From contig NZ_CP129994.1 of NCBI RefSeq assembly GCF_030505615.1, positions 496,001 to 560,000 on the forward strand: 64,000 nucleotides of DNA, in the 5' to 3' direction. Below are positions 43,772-53,908 of the stretch, in pieces; position 1 is the stretch's first letter, and each line of letters begins with the position of its first letter. The position numbers were made by a program, and so were the translations under genes. The notes under the pieces are model-generated. The model was not told the DNA's origin. It worked only from the letters and a program-made list of their open reading frames with translations, and did no database searches. Source of the stretch: Salinibaculum rarum (lineage in GTDB: Archaea > Halobacteriota > Halobacteria > Halobacteriales > Haloarculaceae).

Positions 43772-44743
43772 CTAGACATCTTCGAAGACGTCAGCCGCTT
43801 CCACCAGCTCTTGGTACCGGTTGCGGATCGTGACTTCAGTTACTTGCGCCACTTCCGAGATTTCACGTTGCGTTCGTCTTTCTCCAGTCAAACATGACGC
43901 TGCATACAGTGCCGCCGCAGCTAATCCAGGCGGGGATTTTCCGGAGATCACCGTAGGGTCCGGGCTATCTAGCAATACTCTTGCCTTGGCTTGAACCTCC
44001 TCACTGAGCTTCAACTCGCTCGCAAACCGTGGTAGGTACTGTTTCGGGTCAGTTGGGCTGATTTCTAGTCCTAGTTCGGACATGATATACCGGTACGTCC
44101 GGGAGATTTCTTTTTTCTCCACGCGAGATACTTCACTTACTTCGTCCAACGACCGGGGAATGGTTTCTTGCCGACAGGCCGCGTAGAGAGCTGCTGTCGC
44201 CACGCCTTCAATCGACCGGCCACGAATCAGATCTTCCTTGAGCGCCCGTCGATAAATTACTGCTCCAACCTCTCGAACATCATCCGGAATTCCCATTGCA
44301 GATGCCATTCGATCCATCTCAGACAGCGCAAACTGGAGATTTCTCTCACCCGCATCTTTTGTCCGAATGCGTTCTTGCCATTTCCGCAGTCGATTCATCT
44401 GCGACCGACGGTCTGACGACAGCGCGTTCCCGTAAGCGTCTTTGTTTTGCCAGTCGATATTCGTCGTCAATCCTTTGTCGTGCATCGTCTTCGTCGTCGG
44501 AGCGCCAACACGACTTTTCGAATCTCTGTCTTCCTGGTCGAACGATCGCCACTCTGGCCCGTGGTCAATTTCGTCTTCTTCAACTACAAGTCCGCAATCC
44601 CTACAGACGACTTCGCCACGTTGTTCGTCTGTTTCTAGCGTTTCAGAACGGCACTCAGGGCATTCGCCTTCACGAACCTCTTCTGAGTCCTCATCTTCCA
44701 ATTCGTCCACGACTGTTTCGGTAGTTTGAGTCGTCTGAGTCAT
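43772..44743 (-). CDS. tfb: Transcription initiation factor TFB (canonical)
   Basis: A 323-residue TFB. An acidic N-terminus of ~25 residues is followed by a C4 zinc ribbon ([23 protein letters not shown], read as pairs CPEC and CRDC). Then come the B-finger/linker with [19 protein letters not shown] and the two cyclin repeats ([33 protein letters not shown]) ending in the BRE-reading helix-turn-helix ([12 protein letters not shown]). It contains every usual segment and is likely the housekeeping TFB; compare the unusual paralogue at 17574-18650. A TATA-like CAATATAAC lies 25-30 bases upstream. Confidence 0.97.
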   Translation of the reverse strand: MTQTTQTTETVVDELEDEDSEEVREGECPECRSETLETDEQRGEVVCRDCGLVVEEDEIDHGPEWRSFDQEDRDSKSRVGAPTTKTMHDKGLTTNIDWQNKDAYGNALSSDRRSQMNRLRKWQERIRTKDAGERNLQFALSEMDRMASAMGIPDDVREVGAVIYRRALKEDLIRGRSIEGVATAALYAACRQETIPRSLDEVSEVSRVEKKEISRTYRYIMSELGLEISPTDPKQYLPRFASELKLSEEVQAKARVLLDSPDPTVISGKSPPGLAAAALYAASCLTGERRTQREISEVAQVTEVTIRNRYQELVEAADVFEDV

Positions 44744-44864
44744 TTTCGAAATTTACCGCCGTTATATTGTGGTTTGCAACCAGTGCGCCATAATTCACAC
44801 GGCTACTTATTGTTCGGGTATTTCTGCCATTTCTGCCCTGCCGGAGACACTGAGTGCCCCTGTC

Positions 44865-46721
44865 TTAGTCATCACTGAGATCTCGGAAACTCGCATCAAC
44901 GTTGTCAACTTCTCCGCCGGCTTCTGCGGTTGCGGTCTCCCCAGTACCTGCGTCAGTGAGTGCGTTGTCCTCTGATTTGGGGCTGGAGAGTTTTGATTCA
45001 TCCACTTTACCAAGAGTGGTCTCGATTTGACTGGCTACGCGATCGTACCGTGAAATATCAGTCGTACTCTCTTCAAGCGCAGTTTCAGCATCATCGATTG
45101 CAGCTTCCAGTTCTTGAACAACATTGTTTGCAATGGCGTCACGGTTCTCTTGGAGGACCCGTTCTGCGCGTTGCTTCATCTGTTCGGCATGAGTCTGCGC
45201 CTCGATGCGACGACGTTGCATCTCATCTTCGTCGGAATGCTGCTGTGCGTCTTGCTTCATACGTTCGACTTCCTTGTCGCTGAGACCGACACCACCTTCG
45301 ATTGTGACTTTCTCATGTTCCCCGGAGTCACGCTCTTTGGCGGCGACATGCATGATTCCACTTTCGTCAATCTGGAACGTGAGTTCGATTTTCGGGGTTC
45401 CAGCTGGGGCTGGTGGGATGCCTCGGAGTTTGAACTCATCTAGGAGTTCGTTTTCTTCAGCGACTTCGCGTTCACCTTGGAAGACTCGGATCTGAACCTG
45501 TCTTTGTTCGTCTTCCGCAGTGGTGAACACTTTAGACTCAGATGTCGGGATTGTCGTGTTGGCGTTGATGATACGCTCGAAGAGCCCGCCTTTCACTTCA
45601 ACACCAAGAGAGAGTGGTGTGACGTCAAGAAGCACCAAATCATCAACTTCACCACTGAGGACACCGCCTTGAATTGCGGCGCCAAGAGCGGCTGCTTCAT
45701 CGGGGTTAACGTTCATCTGCGGTTCCATCCCAACGATGTCAGCGACTTGCTCTTTGATGACTGGAATCCGCGTAGACCCACCGACTAGGATGACTTCGTC
45801 GATTTCGTCTGTGCTGTATCCCGCGTCGGAGAGAGCCTTCTTTGTGGGAGCAGAAGTGCGTTCAACAAGGTGGTCAGTGAGATCTTGGAAGGTGTCGCGG
45901 GTGATTGACTTCTCGAGATGCATGGGGCCTTCGTCAGTGGAAGCAATGAAGGGAAGGTTCACTTCAGTTTCCTTCCGAGAAGACAGCTCAATTTTGGCTT
46001 TTTCTGCGGCATCACGAAGGCGCTGAAGAGCTTGACGATCATCTCGGAGGCTGATGTCATGTTCGTCTTCAAAGTGGTCTGCGAGCCATTCTTTGACTGT
46101 TTCGTCCCAGTCGTCACCACCAAGACTCGTGTCACCGTTCGTAGCAACTACTTCGTGGACACCATCACCGAGTTCTAACACAGAAACATCGAATGTTCCA
46201 CCACCAAGGTCGAAAACAAGAACAGACTGGTCACGAGTGTCATCAAGTCCGTATGCCATCGCCGCGGCAGTGGGTTCATTGATGATGCGTTCGACATCAA
46301 ACCCAGCGATACGTCCTGCGTCTTTTGTGGCTTGGCGTTGCTTGTCGTTGAAGTACGCTGGAACCGTGATGACAGCGCGTTCGATTTCTTCGCCGAGGTA
46401 CGTTTCGGCGTCGTTTTTGATTTTCTGGAGGATGTGTGCCGAAACCTCTTCAGGGGTGTAGGATTCTCCACCAAGTTCAACGGTGTAATCCTCCTCTCCC
46501 ATATGGCGTTTAATCGATTCGACTGTGTTCTCAGGGTTTTGGATAGCTTGGTTCTTCGCAGGCTCCCCAACGATAAGTTCATCGTCATTGTAGGCAACAA
46601 CAGATGGAGTTGTCCGGTCACCTTCTCCGTTGACAATGACTTCGGGGTCCCCATTCTCCATTACGGCCATTGCGGAGTTGGTTGTACCGAGGTCTATACC
46701 GAGAATCTTATCCGATGCCAT
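44865..46721 (-). CDS. dnaK: Molecular chaperone DnaK (canonical Hsp70)
   Basis: A 618-residue Hsp70 with [11 protein letters not shown] near residue 7, the second phosphate loop [17 protein letters not shown] near 170, the substrate domain ([25 protein letters not shown]) and a helical lid. It ends in a short acidic segment (FRDLSDD). No grpE or dnaJ gene is adjacent; the only J-domain protein in the window is the membrane form at 10909-12306. The promoter contains a 13-mer identical to that of the tailed dnaK, so both are probably under the same regulation, perhaps heat or osmotic stress. Confidence 0.97.
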   Translation of the reverse strand: MASDKILGIDLGTTNSAMAVMENGDPEVIVNGEGDRTTPSVVAYNDDELIVGEPAKNQAIQNPENTVESIKRHMGEEDYTVELGGESYTPEEVSAHILQKIKNDAETYLGEEIERAVITVPAYFNDKQRQATKDAGRIAGFDVERIINEPTAAAMAYGLDDTRDQSVLVFDLGGGTFDVSVLELGDGVHEVVATNGDTSLGGDDWDETVKEWLADHFEDEHDISLRDDRQALQRLRDAAEKAKIELSSRKETEVNLPFIASTDEGPMHLEKSITRDTFQDLTDHLVERTSAPTKKALSDAGYSTDEIDEVILVGGSTRIPVIKEQVADIVGMEPQMNVNPDEAAALGAAIQGGVLSGEVDDLVLLDVTPLSLGVEVKGGLFERIINANTTIPTSESKVFTTAEDEQRQVQIRVFQGEREVAEENELLDEFKLRGIPPAPAGTPKIELTFQIDESGIMHVAAKERDSGEHEKVTIEGGVGLSDKEVERMKQDAQQHSDEDEMQRRRIEAQTHAEQMKQRAERVLQENRDAIANNVVQELEAAIDDAETALEESTTDISRYDRVASQIETTLGKVDESKLSSPKSEDNALTDAGTGETATAEAGGEVDNVDASFRDLSDD

Positions 46722-46747
46722 CGTAGTCCTGTTTTCCCACGTCTCAC

Positions 46748-46760
46748 GTTTAAAAGTTAG
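46748..46760 (-). promoter_or_regulatory. Promoter (BRE-TATA) of canonical dnaK
   Basis: The minus strand reads CTAACTTTTAAAC, base for base the same as before the tailed dnaK at 10660-10672. It lies 27-39 bases upstream of the ATG at 46721. Confidence 0.75.
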
Positions 46761-46888
46761 AGTGGGTTCAATTAAGACTGCTCCAAAATCACATCTTCTT
46801 CACCGAGCAGTCTTTGCGAACGACCCGAGAGAAAAAGACCGATTCCTCGAAGAGAATCCGGTGTTTCGGGTACATCAACGAAACGCTA

Positions 46889-49213
46889 TCAGCTTTTGTA
46901 GTCTTGGTAGTTACAAATTGGACATCCAATCTCCCACGGGTTATTCTCTTCTTGGTGGACAATGAGCTCCGGGAGGTCGTGCTCAGGGCATACTTCGTCT
47001 GTGATTTCGATGTCGCCATCTCGAGGAAGTGGGAGTGAATAATCGCAATCAGGGAACTGTGTACAGCCAACAAGCCGTGACCCACTCTGGACGCGTTTGA
47101 TAGCGAGGTCTCCACCATTGTTATCATGACATTCCGGGCACTCTCCGATGATGCGGTCGTCTGTATCCTTAGCGGCTTGTTGTTCGCACGCTGGACAGCC
47201 GAATGTGAATGTCTTGGAACCTGCAAGCATCTTCACATGGTGAAGTCCATGTTCAGCGCATGTCTCATCGAGAAGGTGAACGCCTCCCTTGTTCGGCAAC
47301 GGGAGTGTGTATTCACAGTCCGGGTATCCGTTACAGCCCACAAATTGTGACCCACTGTTTGCCTCTCGCGGAACCAAATCATTGCCGCACTCGGGACACT
47401 CGCCAATCACTTCTTTGTCTTCCTCTTGCTGCTCGATTGAGGCCTGAATTTGCTCTGCAATATCTTCTTCAGCGCCTTGCAGCGCGGTGAAAATATCTCG
47501 CAACATCGACCGGGATTCCTTGGTGACCGACTCTAAAGACGTGCCGCCATCAGCGATCGCCGTCATATCATCTTCCAACTGGGATGTCATATCCGGTGTG
47601 ACAACTGGGTGTGCGTACTCTTCAGCTGCTGAAATCACATTTCGCGCTAAGTCTGTTGGTTCAGGTGGATTACCCTCAATGTAGTCACGATCGTACAGCT
47701 TGTCGATTGTATTGTGGCGCGTGCTTTTTGTCCCAAGGCCAAGTGACTCCATCTTCTCGATGAGTTTCGAATGCCCGTACCGATTAGGAGGCCGGGTTTG
47801 TTTTTTGTCAGCGCGGACATCAGTAATCTGTAAGTCAGCACCTTCGTCAAGATCAGGCACAACGGTTTCCTCGTTATCATAGTATGGATACACTGCATGG
47901 TATCCTGGCGAAATGAGCGATTTCCCGTTCGCCTTCAGAGAGTGACCTGCTGCGGTAGCATCAATACGCCGGTGTGCCCATTTCGCTGCATCAGCAAACG
48001 TTGCGATAAACCGCCGTACAACAAGTTCGTATATCTCCCACTCAGTGTCACTGAGCGCGGACTTAGATGGAGTATCTTCAGTGGGATAAATCGGCGGATG
48101 GTCAGTTGTCTCTTCGTCACCCCTTGTTGGAGATAACGTGTCCTTATCGAGAATGTGGTTTGCCTCATCAGTGAAATCAGTGAGATCGCTAAGAGTTTCT
48201 AAGAGTGACTTCGGATCTAAGTCGTCAGGGTATACCGTGTTATCTGTCCGTGGATACGTGATATGCCCATCTGTGTAGAGGTCTTCTGCAATGCTCATTG
48301 CAGGTTTCGCATCGTACCCAATCGCATTTGCGGCCTTAATGAACTCTGTTGTTGAAAATGGGATGGGTGGATTGTCGCTGCGCGTCTGTTCAGACACGTT
48401 CTCAACGATAGCCGTATCAGCACTTTCTATGTCGCGTTTGATGTTACCGGCAGTATCGATGTCCCAGAGTCGTTCAGCTTCATTATCCTCGTTGTTGAGG
48501 TAGAAATACTGGGCTTCGAATGCATCACTCTCAGTGTTTTCACAAAGGTCGGCGAAGATTTCCCAGTAGTTGTCCGCGTCAAAATTCTCGATTTCGCGTT
48601 CACGGTCAACAATGAGTTTCAGCGTTGGCGTCTGGACGCGTCCAAGACTGATGAAATCACCTCCGAATTGGTTTGCTGCAAGGGTGAAGTAACGCGTCAA
48701 AGATGCTCCCCAGACAAGGTCAATGGTTTGGCGGGCTTCCCCGGCTGCTGCGAGGTTGAAATCTATTGTGTCACGGTTTTGGAATGCGTCAGTGACTTCG
48801 GGGCCTGTGAGTGAGGAAAACCGGACACGGTCAATTGGAACGTTCTGGGCAACATCTTTAACGAGGTCATAGGCTTCTTTTCCGATGAGCTCGCCTTCCC
48901 GGTCGTAGTCTGTTGCAATAACAACCCGATCAGCGTCTGTCGCTTGGTCGTTGAGTGCAGAGACGATATCTGGTTTTGATGGATACTTTGTGATGTCTGC
49001 ATCTAGGAGGGTCGCCGGACTGACAGCATTCCAATCGTTGTATTCATCCGGAAAGTCAACTTCCACTACGTGGCCAGCAAGCCCCATACATCTCTTCTCA
49101 CCCCACTCATAGACTGTAACGCCGTTCACGCGTGTGCTAGAGAGGTTCCCGGCGCTGAGAATTTCAGCGATTCGTTTTGCAGCGTTGTGTTTTTCGGAGA
49201 TAATAAGCTCCAT
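46889..49213 (-). CDS. topA: DNA topoisomerase I (type IA, TopA)
   Basis: Relaxes negative supercoils through a 5'-phosphotyrosine intermediate. The 774-residue protein begins with the Toprim domain (MELIISEKHNAAKRIAEIL; TDYDREGELIG near residue 100). The catalytic tyrosine lies in GHITYPRTDNTVYP near residue 315. The C-terminal ~170 residues carry zinc-ribbon repeats: CPEC...GCNGYPDC, CAEH...CPAC, CPEC...GCTQFPDC, CPEH...CPIC. This is the usual archaeal arrangement with four metal sites. dnaK's promoter lies just downstream, and the two genes are on the same strand. Confidence 0.96.
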   Translation of the reverse strand: MELIISEKHNAAKRIAEILSAGNLSSTRVNGVTVYEWGEKRCMGLAGHVVEVDFPDEYNDWNAVSPATLLDADITKYPSKPDIVSALNDQATDADRVVIATDYDREGELIGKEAYDLVKDVAQNVPIDRVRFSSLTGPEVTDAFQNRDTIDFNLAAAGEARQTIDLVWGASLTRYFTLAANQFGGDFISLGRVQTPTLKLIVDREREIENFDADNYWEIFADLCENTESDAFEAQYFYLNNEDNEAERLWDIDTAGNIKRDIESADTAIVENVSEQTRSDNPPIPFSTTEFIKAANAIGYDAKPAMSIAEDLYTDGHITYPRTDNTVYPDDLDPKSLLETLSDLTDFTDEANHILDKDTLSPTRGDEETTDHPPIYPTEDTPSKSALSDTEWEIYELVVRRFIATFADAAKWAHRRIDATAAGHSLKANGKSLISPGYHAVYPYYDNEETVVPDLDEGADLQITDVRADKKQTRPPNRYGHSKLIEKMESLGLGTKSTRHNTIDKLYDRDYIEGNPPEPTDLARNVISAAEEYAHPVVTPDMTSQLEDDMTAIADGGTSLESVTKESRSMLRDIFTALQGAEEDIAEQIQASIEQQEEDKEVIGECPECGNDLVPREANSGSQFVGCNGYPDCEYTLPLPNKGGVHLLDETCAEHGLHHVKMLAGSKTFTFGCPACEQQAAKDTDDRIIGECPECHDNNGGDLAIKRVQSGSRLVGCTQFPDCDYSLPLPRDGDIEITDEVCPEHDLPELIVHQEENNPWEIGCPICNYQDYKS

Positions 49214-49286
49214 GCGCAGATCTTACTGAATATTAGGAAAAGCCTCTTGGTAAACGTTAGGCGTTCCGGGGTTGTTCACTGGTTGG

Positions 49287-49526
49287 TCAGACACCTGGTC
49301 CGAGGAGTTGTTCAACCATTTCGGTGTCTGGGTTGACTTTTGCTTCGTACATTTTTCCAAGAGAGAGTTCAATGTCGTCTTGAATATTTTCAACATCCCG
49401 GTGCAACATTCCGACGTCAGTGGGGAGTCGGCTTTGAGTCGTACATCGGAACACTGCCTGTTCGTCATTAATGTGCTCAAGGCGAACAATGCATTCAACA
49501 GTACTCGTATCGCCAGTGAGACTCAT
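49287..49526 (-). CDS. Small hypothetical protein, 79 residues
   Basis: Starts MSLTGDTSTVECIVRLEH and ends MVEQLLGPGV. Predicted strands at the start (VECIVRLEH, EQAVFRCTTQS) are followed by a helix. No family recognised. A TATA-like GATTTACAC about 25-30 bases upstream of the ATG and a codon pattern like its neighbours make a real gene likely. It ends about 70 bases before topA, on the same strand. Confidence 0.55.
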   Translation of the reverse strand: MSLTGDTSTVECIVRLEHINDEQAVFRCTTQSRLPTDVGMLHRDVENIQDDIELSLGKMYEAKVNPDTEMVEQLLGPGV

Positions 49527-49673
49527 ACAAACCCCTAGTTTGTCAAGGCGTGTAAATCATTCCCTCACAGCAAAACGAGCGGTTGCTGGTTGAAAACAGT
49601 ACATCTAGCGGTTTCTTGAGAAGTGTAGTAGTGCTGAACCGGTGTGCAAGGACCGGGTGGAACTGCGTGTGCG

Positions 49674-50312
49674 TTACTGGAATGCGCGGTCGATGACTTC
49701 GTCTACGAATTCATCGTAGAGATCGTCCGGGACTTCGCCAGTTTTCAGGAATTCTCTCACAGTTCCTTGTGAGAATTCGACTGTGATCGTGTCAGAGTCA
49801 CCACTTGCCTCTTCAACGACCTGCTGTTGCCTCTCATTCATGTCAACATTGCTGGTGTCTTCAGTCTCGGATTCCGTGCTGGTCGATTCCTCTTCCGAGT
49901 CCTTTTCGGTGGTTTCCGCGGGTTCTGATTCAGTATCCGGCTCAGGCGTGCTCGGTTCTTCTGTCGTGTCAGGCTCTTCAGCCTCGGGGGATGCCTTGTG
50001 GGGCCGGTCTTTGATCGTTTGGAACCCTGAATCGTCTTCTTCAAGTTCTCCCTCGAAGGGATCACCGGTGGTAGTTTGTTCGCCAGATTCGCGCTGGTTT
50101 CCGAGTATGTCAGCTCGGTAGTCCACGAGGTCGTCGTATTCGTCGAGGACTTTGCTTGTGTATGACGGATTTGCATCCGACATTTCCGCAATGGTGGCGT
50201 TCTGCGCGTTGGGGTTTTCTGCTCTGGCGTCTACGATTTCCTGTTGTTTCTCGGTGAGGTCTTCGTATTTGGATTCCATCTCTTGGTCGGGTGCGGCCTT
50301 TGCTGAAGCCAT
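49674..50312 (-). CDS. HTH-containing acidic protein, unknown
   Basis: A 212-residue protein. A helix-turn-helix-like start (KYEDLTEKQQEIVDARAENPNAQNATIAEMSDANPSYTSKVLDEYD; residues ~12-60) is followed by about 90 residues of Glu/Ser/Thr/Pro-rich disordered linker, then a C-terminal helical domain (residues ~150-212). Both ends contain an 'R-QQ-V/I' helix (EKQQEIVDARAE near the N-terminus, ERQQQVVEEASG in the C-terminal part), hinting at two related HTH segments. It could be a DNA-binding protein, but no target or effector is evident. The ATG at 50312 is preferred over a GTG at 50324. Confidence 0.6.
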   Translation of the reverse strand: MASAKAAPDQEMESKYEDLTEKQQEIVDARAENPNAQNATIAEMSDANPSYTSKVLDEYDDLVDYRADILGNQRESGEQTTTGDPFEGELEEDDSGFQTIKDRPHKASPEAEEPDTTEEPSTPEPDTESEPAETTEKDSEEESTSTESETEDTSNVDMNERQQQVVEEASGDSDTITVEFSQGTVREFLKTGEVPDDLYDEFVDEVIDRAFQ

Positions 50313-50324
50313 TACATTAGTCAC

Positions 50325-50638
50325 ATGACTCTCGCCCCTTTAGTTATTTACGGTTTTGCAAATATGTGTGCTGGGGATGATAAGGAATGTTTCCCCTTCA
50401 TGTGCCCGGGTTTCATCCACAATTTTAACTGACTTGAAATGACATGGCGGAGAATTTTCCGCGTTCTAAGACCTCATAAACCCATAAAGCACTGTTTAAC
50501 CAACGCAGAGTCTACTGACTATAACACAATCAACACAACATCCCACACCAGCCACCCATCACCTGGCTACCGACAATCAACACTCGCAAAATCCGCACAA
50601 CATCCAATAGTGAGTTTCATTCTGTTGTTGCTCGTGCA
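50325..50638. other. Intergenic region, nothing recognised
   Basis: About 310 bases between minus-strand genes. The right half is A/C-rich on the plus strand and low in GC. No frame with a plausible start, no strong hairpin and no repeat was found. It holds the promoter of the gene starting at 50312 (TATA-like ATTTACGG near 50347 on the plus strand) and little else I can name. Confidence 0.5.
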
Positions 50639-51433
50639 CTACATATCATCCTCTTCAAGTCGGTCACCATACCGCTCCATATAGTACGCCACATGGTACG
50701 TGACAACCCATGCTGATGCGACTGCCACCACACCAAATCCAATGACGCCACCAACAACAATCCCCCACGTTCCATCGGTGACGTATCCTACACCAGCTCC
50801 CACAACAAGCGCGACAGCATACCCTACAGCAGGAATCATCCCTCGCAGAAGTGTGTATCCAACTGTGCTTACTGGGTCATCACGAACGATTTCGTATGCA
50901 CGTTGGTATGCCTCTAGTATCTCAGCCCCTTCAATGACAATACTCACATCAAGAAACTGCACTACCATTGCAATTGCAAACATTACAACACCGATCACCA
51001 GCATTGCTAGGAGCATCAAAGCCCCGAGAACTGTGAACATTGCATCGCCAGTTCCAGATGCCATCGCACCCAACCCGCCCATCATGAGGGCTATGACAAG
51101 CAAAATAACCCCAAACACTAGTGTGATGACAAACATCCCAATCTGGTAGAGTGCATACCCACCAAACAACGTGAGGAAATAATCGTTCAACCCATCAACC
51201 CACGCAGAGAGAGTGTCTGACCCATCAGTTGCATATTTATACACCATCGTGACAGTTGTCGCAAGGAAAAACGGAGCGACGACAACCCCCGCGACGAGTG
51301 ACCCGAAAATCGGGATGAAAGCCAGGACAAACGATGCAATCATCGCTACGACCGCTGTCCCAAAACACACTAATCCGATTTTAGGTGTGAGTAACTGTAC
51401 AGACTCATCTAACGCATCAATCGCGCTTCCCAT
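50639..51433 (-). CDS. Multi-pass membrane protein, DUF7847-like
   Basis: A 264-residue protein with about six transmembrane segments rich in Gly, Ala, Val and Met. A conserved-looking loop EILEAYQRAYEIVRDDPVSTVGYTLLRGM lies in the second half. The layout matches haloarchaeal membrane proteins of the DUF7847/DUF4013 type, with no known activity. The start chosen is the ATG at 51433 (MGSAIDALDESV), as the BRE-TATA CTAACTTTTTACT (51456-51468) gives leaderless spacing; the frame extends to 51526, across that promoter. Confidence 0.72.
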   Translation of the reverse strand: MGSAIDALDESVQLLTPKIGLVCFGTAVVAMIASFVLAFIPIFGSLVAGVVVAPFFLATTVTMVYKYATDGSDTLSAWVDGLNDYFLTLFGGYALYQIGMFVITLVFGVILLVIALMMGGLGAMASGTGDAMFTVLGALMLLAMLVIGVVMFAIAMVVQFLDVSIVIEGAEILEAYQRAYEIVRDDPVSTVGYTLLRGMIPAVGYAVALVVGAGVGYVTDGTWGIVVGGVIGFGVVAVASAWVVTYHVAYYMERYGDRLEEDDM

Positions 51434-51455
51434 ACTATAATTTCTTCCGTGAAAT

Positions 51456-51468
51456 AGTAAAAAGTTAG
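51456..51468 (-). promoter_or_regulatory. Promoter (BRE-TATA) of the multi-pass membrane protein
   Basis: The minus strand reads CTAACTTTTTACT, same BRE and TATA pattern as both dnaK genes with a different 3' end. It lies 23-35 bases from the ATG at 51433 and sets that start. Confidence 0.6.
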
Positions 51469-51690
51469 CAGTGGGAACAGTCTTCATAATGCGGCGCGGA
51501 ACGTCGGGTTTCGGCTTGTCCAGCACTGGCTCAAGTCTGGTGCTGGACGCGCAGAGTGTCAGGTTGCGCTGAAGTCAGGGGCGGTGAACGGGAATGGCGA
51601 GTTTACGCCTGCCACGGATTCTAGTGGCCAGACCGGGAGTCCACTGACAAGCCCACCGCTTGCGGTGGGTGCCTGACACCACCCCTACTC
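51469..51690. other. Non-coding region with three hairpins, probable mobile-element remnant or RNA
   Basis: GTCCAGCAC (51518-51526) pairs with GTGCTGGAC (51540-51548). GCCAC/GTGGC lie near 51611-51628. CCCACCGC (51652-51659) pairs with GCGGTGGG (51662-51669) around a 2-base loop. The block GACAAGCCCACCGC-TT-GCGGTGGGTGCC resembles the hairpin ends of haloarchaeal IS200/IS605-type elements. No transposase frame is left, and the GC content is higher than in the flanks. Confidence 0.45.
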
Positions 51691-51721
51691 TGAAAAGTAA
51701 CGTCGACGTACATCGCACCAC

Positions 51722-52447
51722 ATGGGAAATCAAGAAGTGAAAACAATGGCAGATGAGAGTCTCTCAGGAGGCACGCCAAATAAACTCGACAGTCTCCCTG
51801 ATCATCCGCTTTCTGAACGGGAAGCCAGTAGTCTGGATGTCAGCGACGCAGTTTCCTTTTTTCGGCCTGTTGCCGCATTAAACGACATCCACCCTGACCA
51901 AGTCGTCGGTGGATTCATTGGGAAAGAATCCATGGCGAACATAATCGTCTTCCACCCGGGACACGATGCTTGGTACCACACAAAGACAATTCAATCCAGT
52001 TCCCCATTTGACACCCTAGCTTTCGATGGGCGCGTCCTCAATGCCACACGAAGTTACTACGGCGATGACGTTGTTTCACACCACACACCCAAACTTGACC
52101 CTGACACGCCCGGGAGCGCACTAGCAATTATTCTCCCTAACCGCAGAATCACCGAACATGATGTGTGGTTGCTCGAAGATTCAATCACCAATGTGCAGAC
52201 AGCACATCCCACTGTTGTCACAGATACCGACGACACGATCGTTGTGTTTGTAGTGATCCCGCCAACCACGACAACACCAGGAAAATGGGTGTTCACCGGG
52301 TATCACCCTCCCAGCGAGACATGGGAAGAAATCGACAGTGGGACCCTTACAGAAGCAACCACTGACTTCTCAATGGATACTGTCACAGAATGGGTTGCTG
52401 AACATTACAATGCTGAAACTGTGGAATTCACCACTCCAGAGATGTGA
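51722..52447 (+). CDS. Hypothetical protein
   Basis: A 241-residue soluble protein, family not recognised. The first 40 residues are polar. An alpha/beta core follows (VSFFRPVAALNDIHPDQVVGGFIGKESMANIIVFHPG; then ALAIILPNRRITEHDVWLLEDSI; VVFVVIPPTTTTPGKWVFTGYHPPSETW). The repeated strand pattern with conserved 'W' turns looks like a single globular domain. TATA-like TGAAAAGTAAC lies about 30 bases before the ATG at 51722. A second ATG eight codons in (51746) is also possible. Confidence 0.55.
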   Translation: MGNQEVKTMADESLSGGTPNKLDSLPDHPLSEREASSLDVSDAVSFFRPVAALNDIHPDQVVGGFIGKESMANIIVFHPGHDAWYHTKTIQSSSPFDTLAFDGRVLNATRSYYGDDVVSHHTPKLDPDTPGSALAIILPNRRITEHDVWLLEDSITNVQTAHPTVVTDTDDTIVVFVVIPPTTTTPGKWVFTGYHPPSETWEEIDSGTLTEATTDFSMDTVTEWVAEHYNAETVEFTTPEM

Positions 52448-52515
52448 GACTGCTTGGCAAAGACTGCACTACGAGTCTTCCAAAGAAATTCTCCGATACT
52501 AACCGGAAGAAGATG

Positions 52516-53838
52516 TCAAGGCGCCCACGAACACCCACATTCTCCTGCTCGTGCAAAGGCTAAGCGCCGAGACACTGTGTCAGGGCCTGGTGTTGTCTCC
52601 GCTCCCAACCAGTGCGCCCATTCATCGCAGCTGGCACATTCATACACGGCTTCTCCGTCACCTCGACGAAAAGTACTGCGCGCCTCAACAACAGCAAGCG
52701 CTGTGCGGAGACTATCTACAGTTGGCGGTGTCTGAAACGCTACTGCCAGTACACTCTCTGTCGTTTCCTCCGCGGTGGGCACTACAACCCATGCTGCGTC
52801 ATCAGTAAACGATGTACTGGCCGGAGAGGCAGACACATCATCTGTCTGGTTGAGGATACGGTACACGACCCAGTTAGTGATAGGTGCTTCATCCGATAGT
52901 CTGAGGGTCTGCTCGGTCTGTTCAACACCGAAGTGTTCCTCAATAGTCGCTGTGAATTCGTCTTCATCCGGGACATACCGCAGTTCAGCAACGCCCCTGA
53001 ATGCGGCCTGTTGTTTCAACTGTTCGAAAACAGCATGTGTGCGTTCTCCCCAGGGCTCAGTTGCCCACGGAATCCCTGTGTATCGCTCATGACGGAGTGT
53101 TACGTCCACGCCGGGTTCTGGTTCGTCGTACCGCAGGTTTTCCACCTCCACCGGGAGATCGTCAATGGGAAGATCAGCCGAGGTGATATCTTCCGGGACA
53201 AAACACGAGATGTAAAGATTTCCAAGGGCGTCCGGCCCGTATTGCCCGAGATGTACGCGGGGATGCCCAGTGATACTGTCTCGTCCCGGCGCCGGGTCGT
53301 TGAACTCACTGACACGGGCATCAAGTGTCTGTGCCGCCGTCGCAAGTGCATGGACTTCAGCGCCAAAATCTGTATTGTCGTAACTGTACTCGTGGTCACT
53401 TGGCGGCGTTGTCGCATCAACTGCCTCCGCATCAATCTTGAGACCAGCACCCTGCACAGCTGCGGGGGAAGTGACACCACTGACAGCAGCTGGGTCAAGC
53501 GGCACAAGCACCGGGAACTGCAAATCAACATCGTCATCGCCGCGGTAGGCCTGGAGTGCAAACTCGAGGCCCGTCGCGTTCGTCAACCCAACATACGTGC
53601 TGTCGAGCGGGCCGTGCCCCGGGACATTGAATGCAGCGTGTTTGTCGAGAAGACGTCGAAGTTGTCCCCAACGGTTTCCTCCCGGGTGCCACTCGTCCGG
53701 CACAGATGCAGGGTCGTACTTTCCTGCGTGTGAAGTCCCATAGTATTCAACAGCATTCTGCACCTGTTGAGGCGGTGGATTTTGGACAGCACCCCATTCA
53801 ACTTGGAGTATCGGCTCAAATTCATCAGGCACCGACAT
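52516..53838 (-). CDS. Hypothetical protein with C-terminal four-cysteine site
   Basis: A 440-residue soluble protein, family not recognised. It has a strand-rich N-terminal part (EFEPILQVEWGAVQNPPPQQVQNAVEYYG) and a middle with helix ALATAAQTLDARVSEF. The C-terminal ~100 residues contain an alpha/beta segment (AWVVVPTAEETTESVLAVAFQTP). The last 40 residues contain CASC and, near the end, CGC, four cysteines likely to bind zinc. Higher GC than several neighbours. It converges with the gene ending at 52447. Confidence 0.55.
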   Translation of the reverse strand: MSVPDEFEPILQVEWGAVQNPPPQQVQNAVEYYGTSHAGKYDPASVPDEWHPGGNRWGQLRRLLDKHAAFNVPGHGPLDSTYVGLTNATGLEFALQAYRGDDDVDLQFPVLVPLDPAAVSGVTSPAAVQGAGLKIDAEAVDATTPPSDHEYSYDNTDFGAEVHALATAAQTLDARVSEFNDPAPGRDSITGHPRVHLGQYGPDALGNLYISCFVPEDITSADLPIDDLPVEVENLRYDEPEPGVDVTLRHERYTGIPWATEPWGERTHAVFEQLKQQAAFRGVAELRYVPDEDEFTATIEEHFGVEQTEQTLRLSDEAPITNWVVYRILNQTDDVSASPASTSFTDDAAWVVVPTAEETTESVLAVAFQTPPTVDSLRTALAVVEARSTFRRGDGEAVYECASCDEWAHWLGAETTPGPDTVSRRLAFARAGECGCSWAP

Positions 53839-53908
53839 ACGAAAACATCACGTGCGCCATGAATAAAGCCCTCAGGGATCCATGCTCTCATACGTGACTA
53901 CTTAGTAC

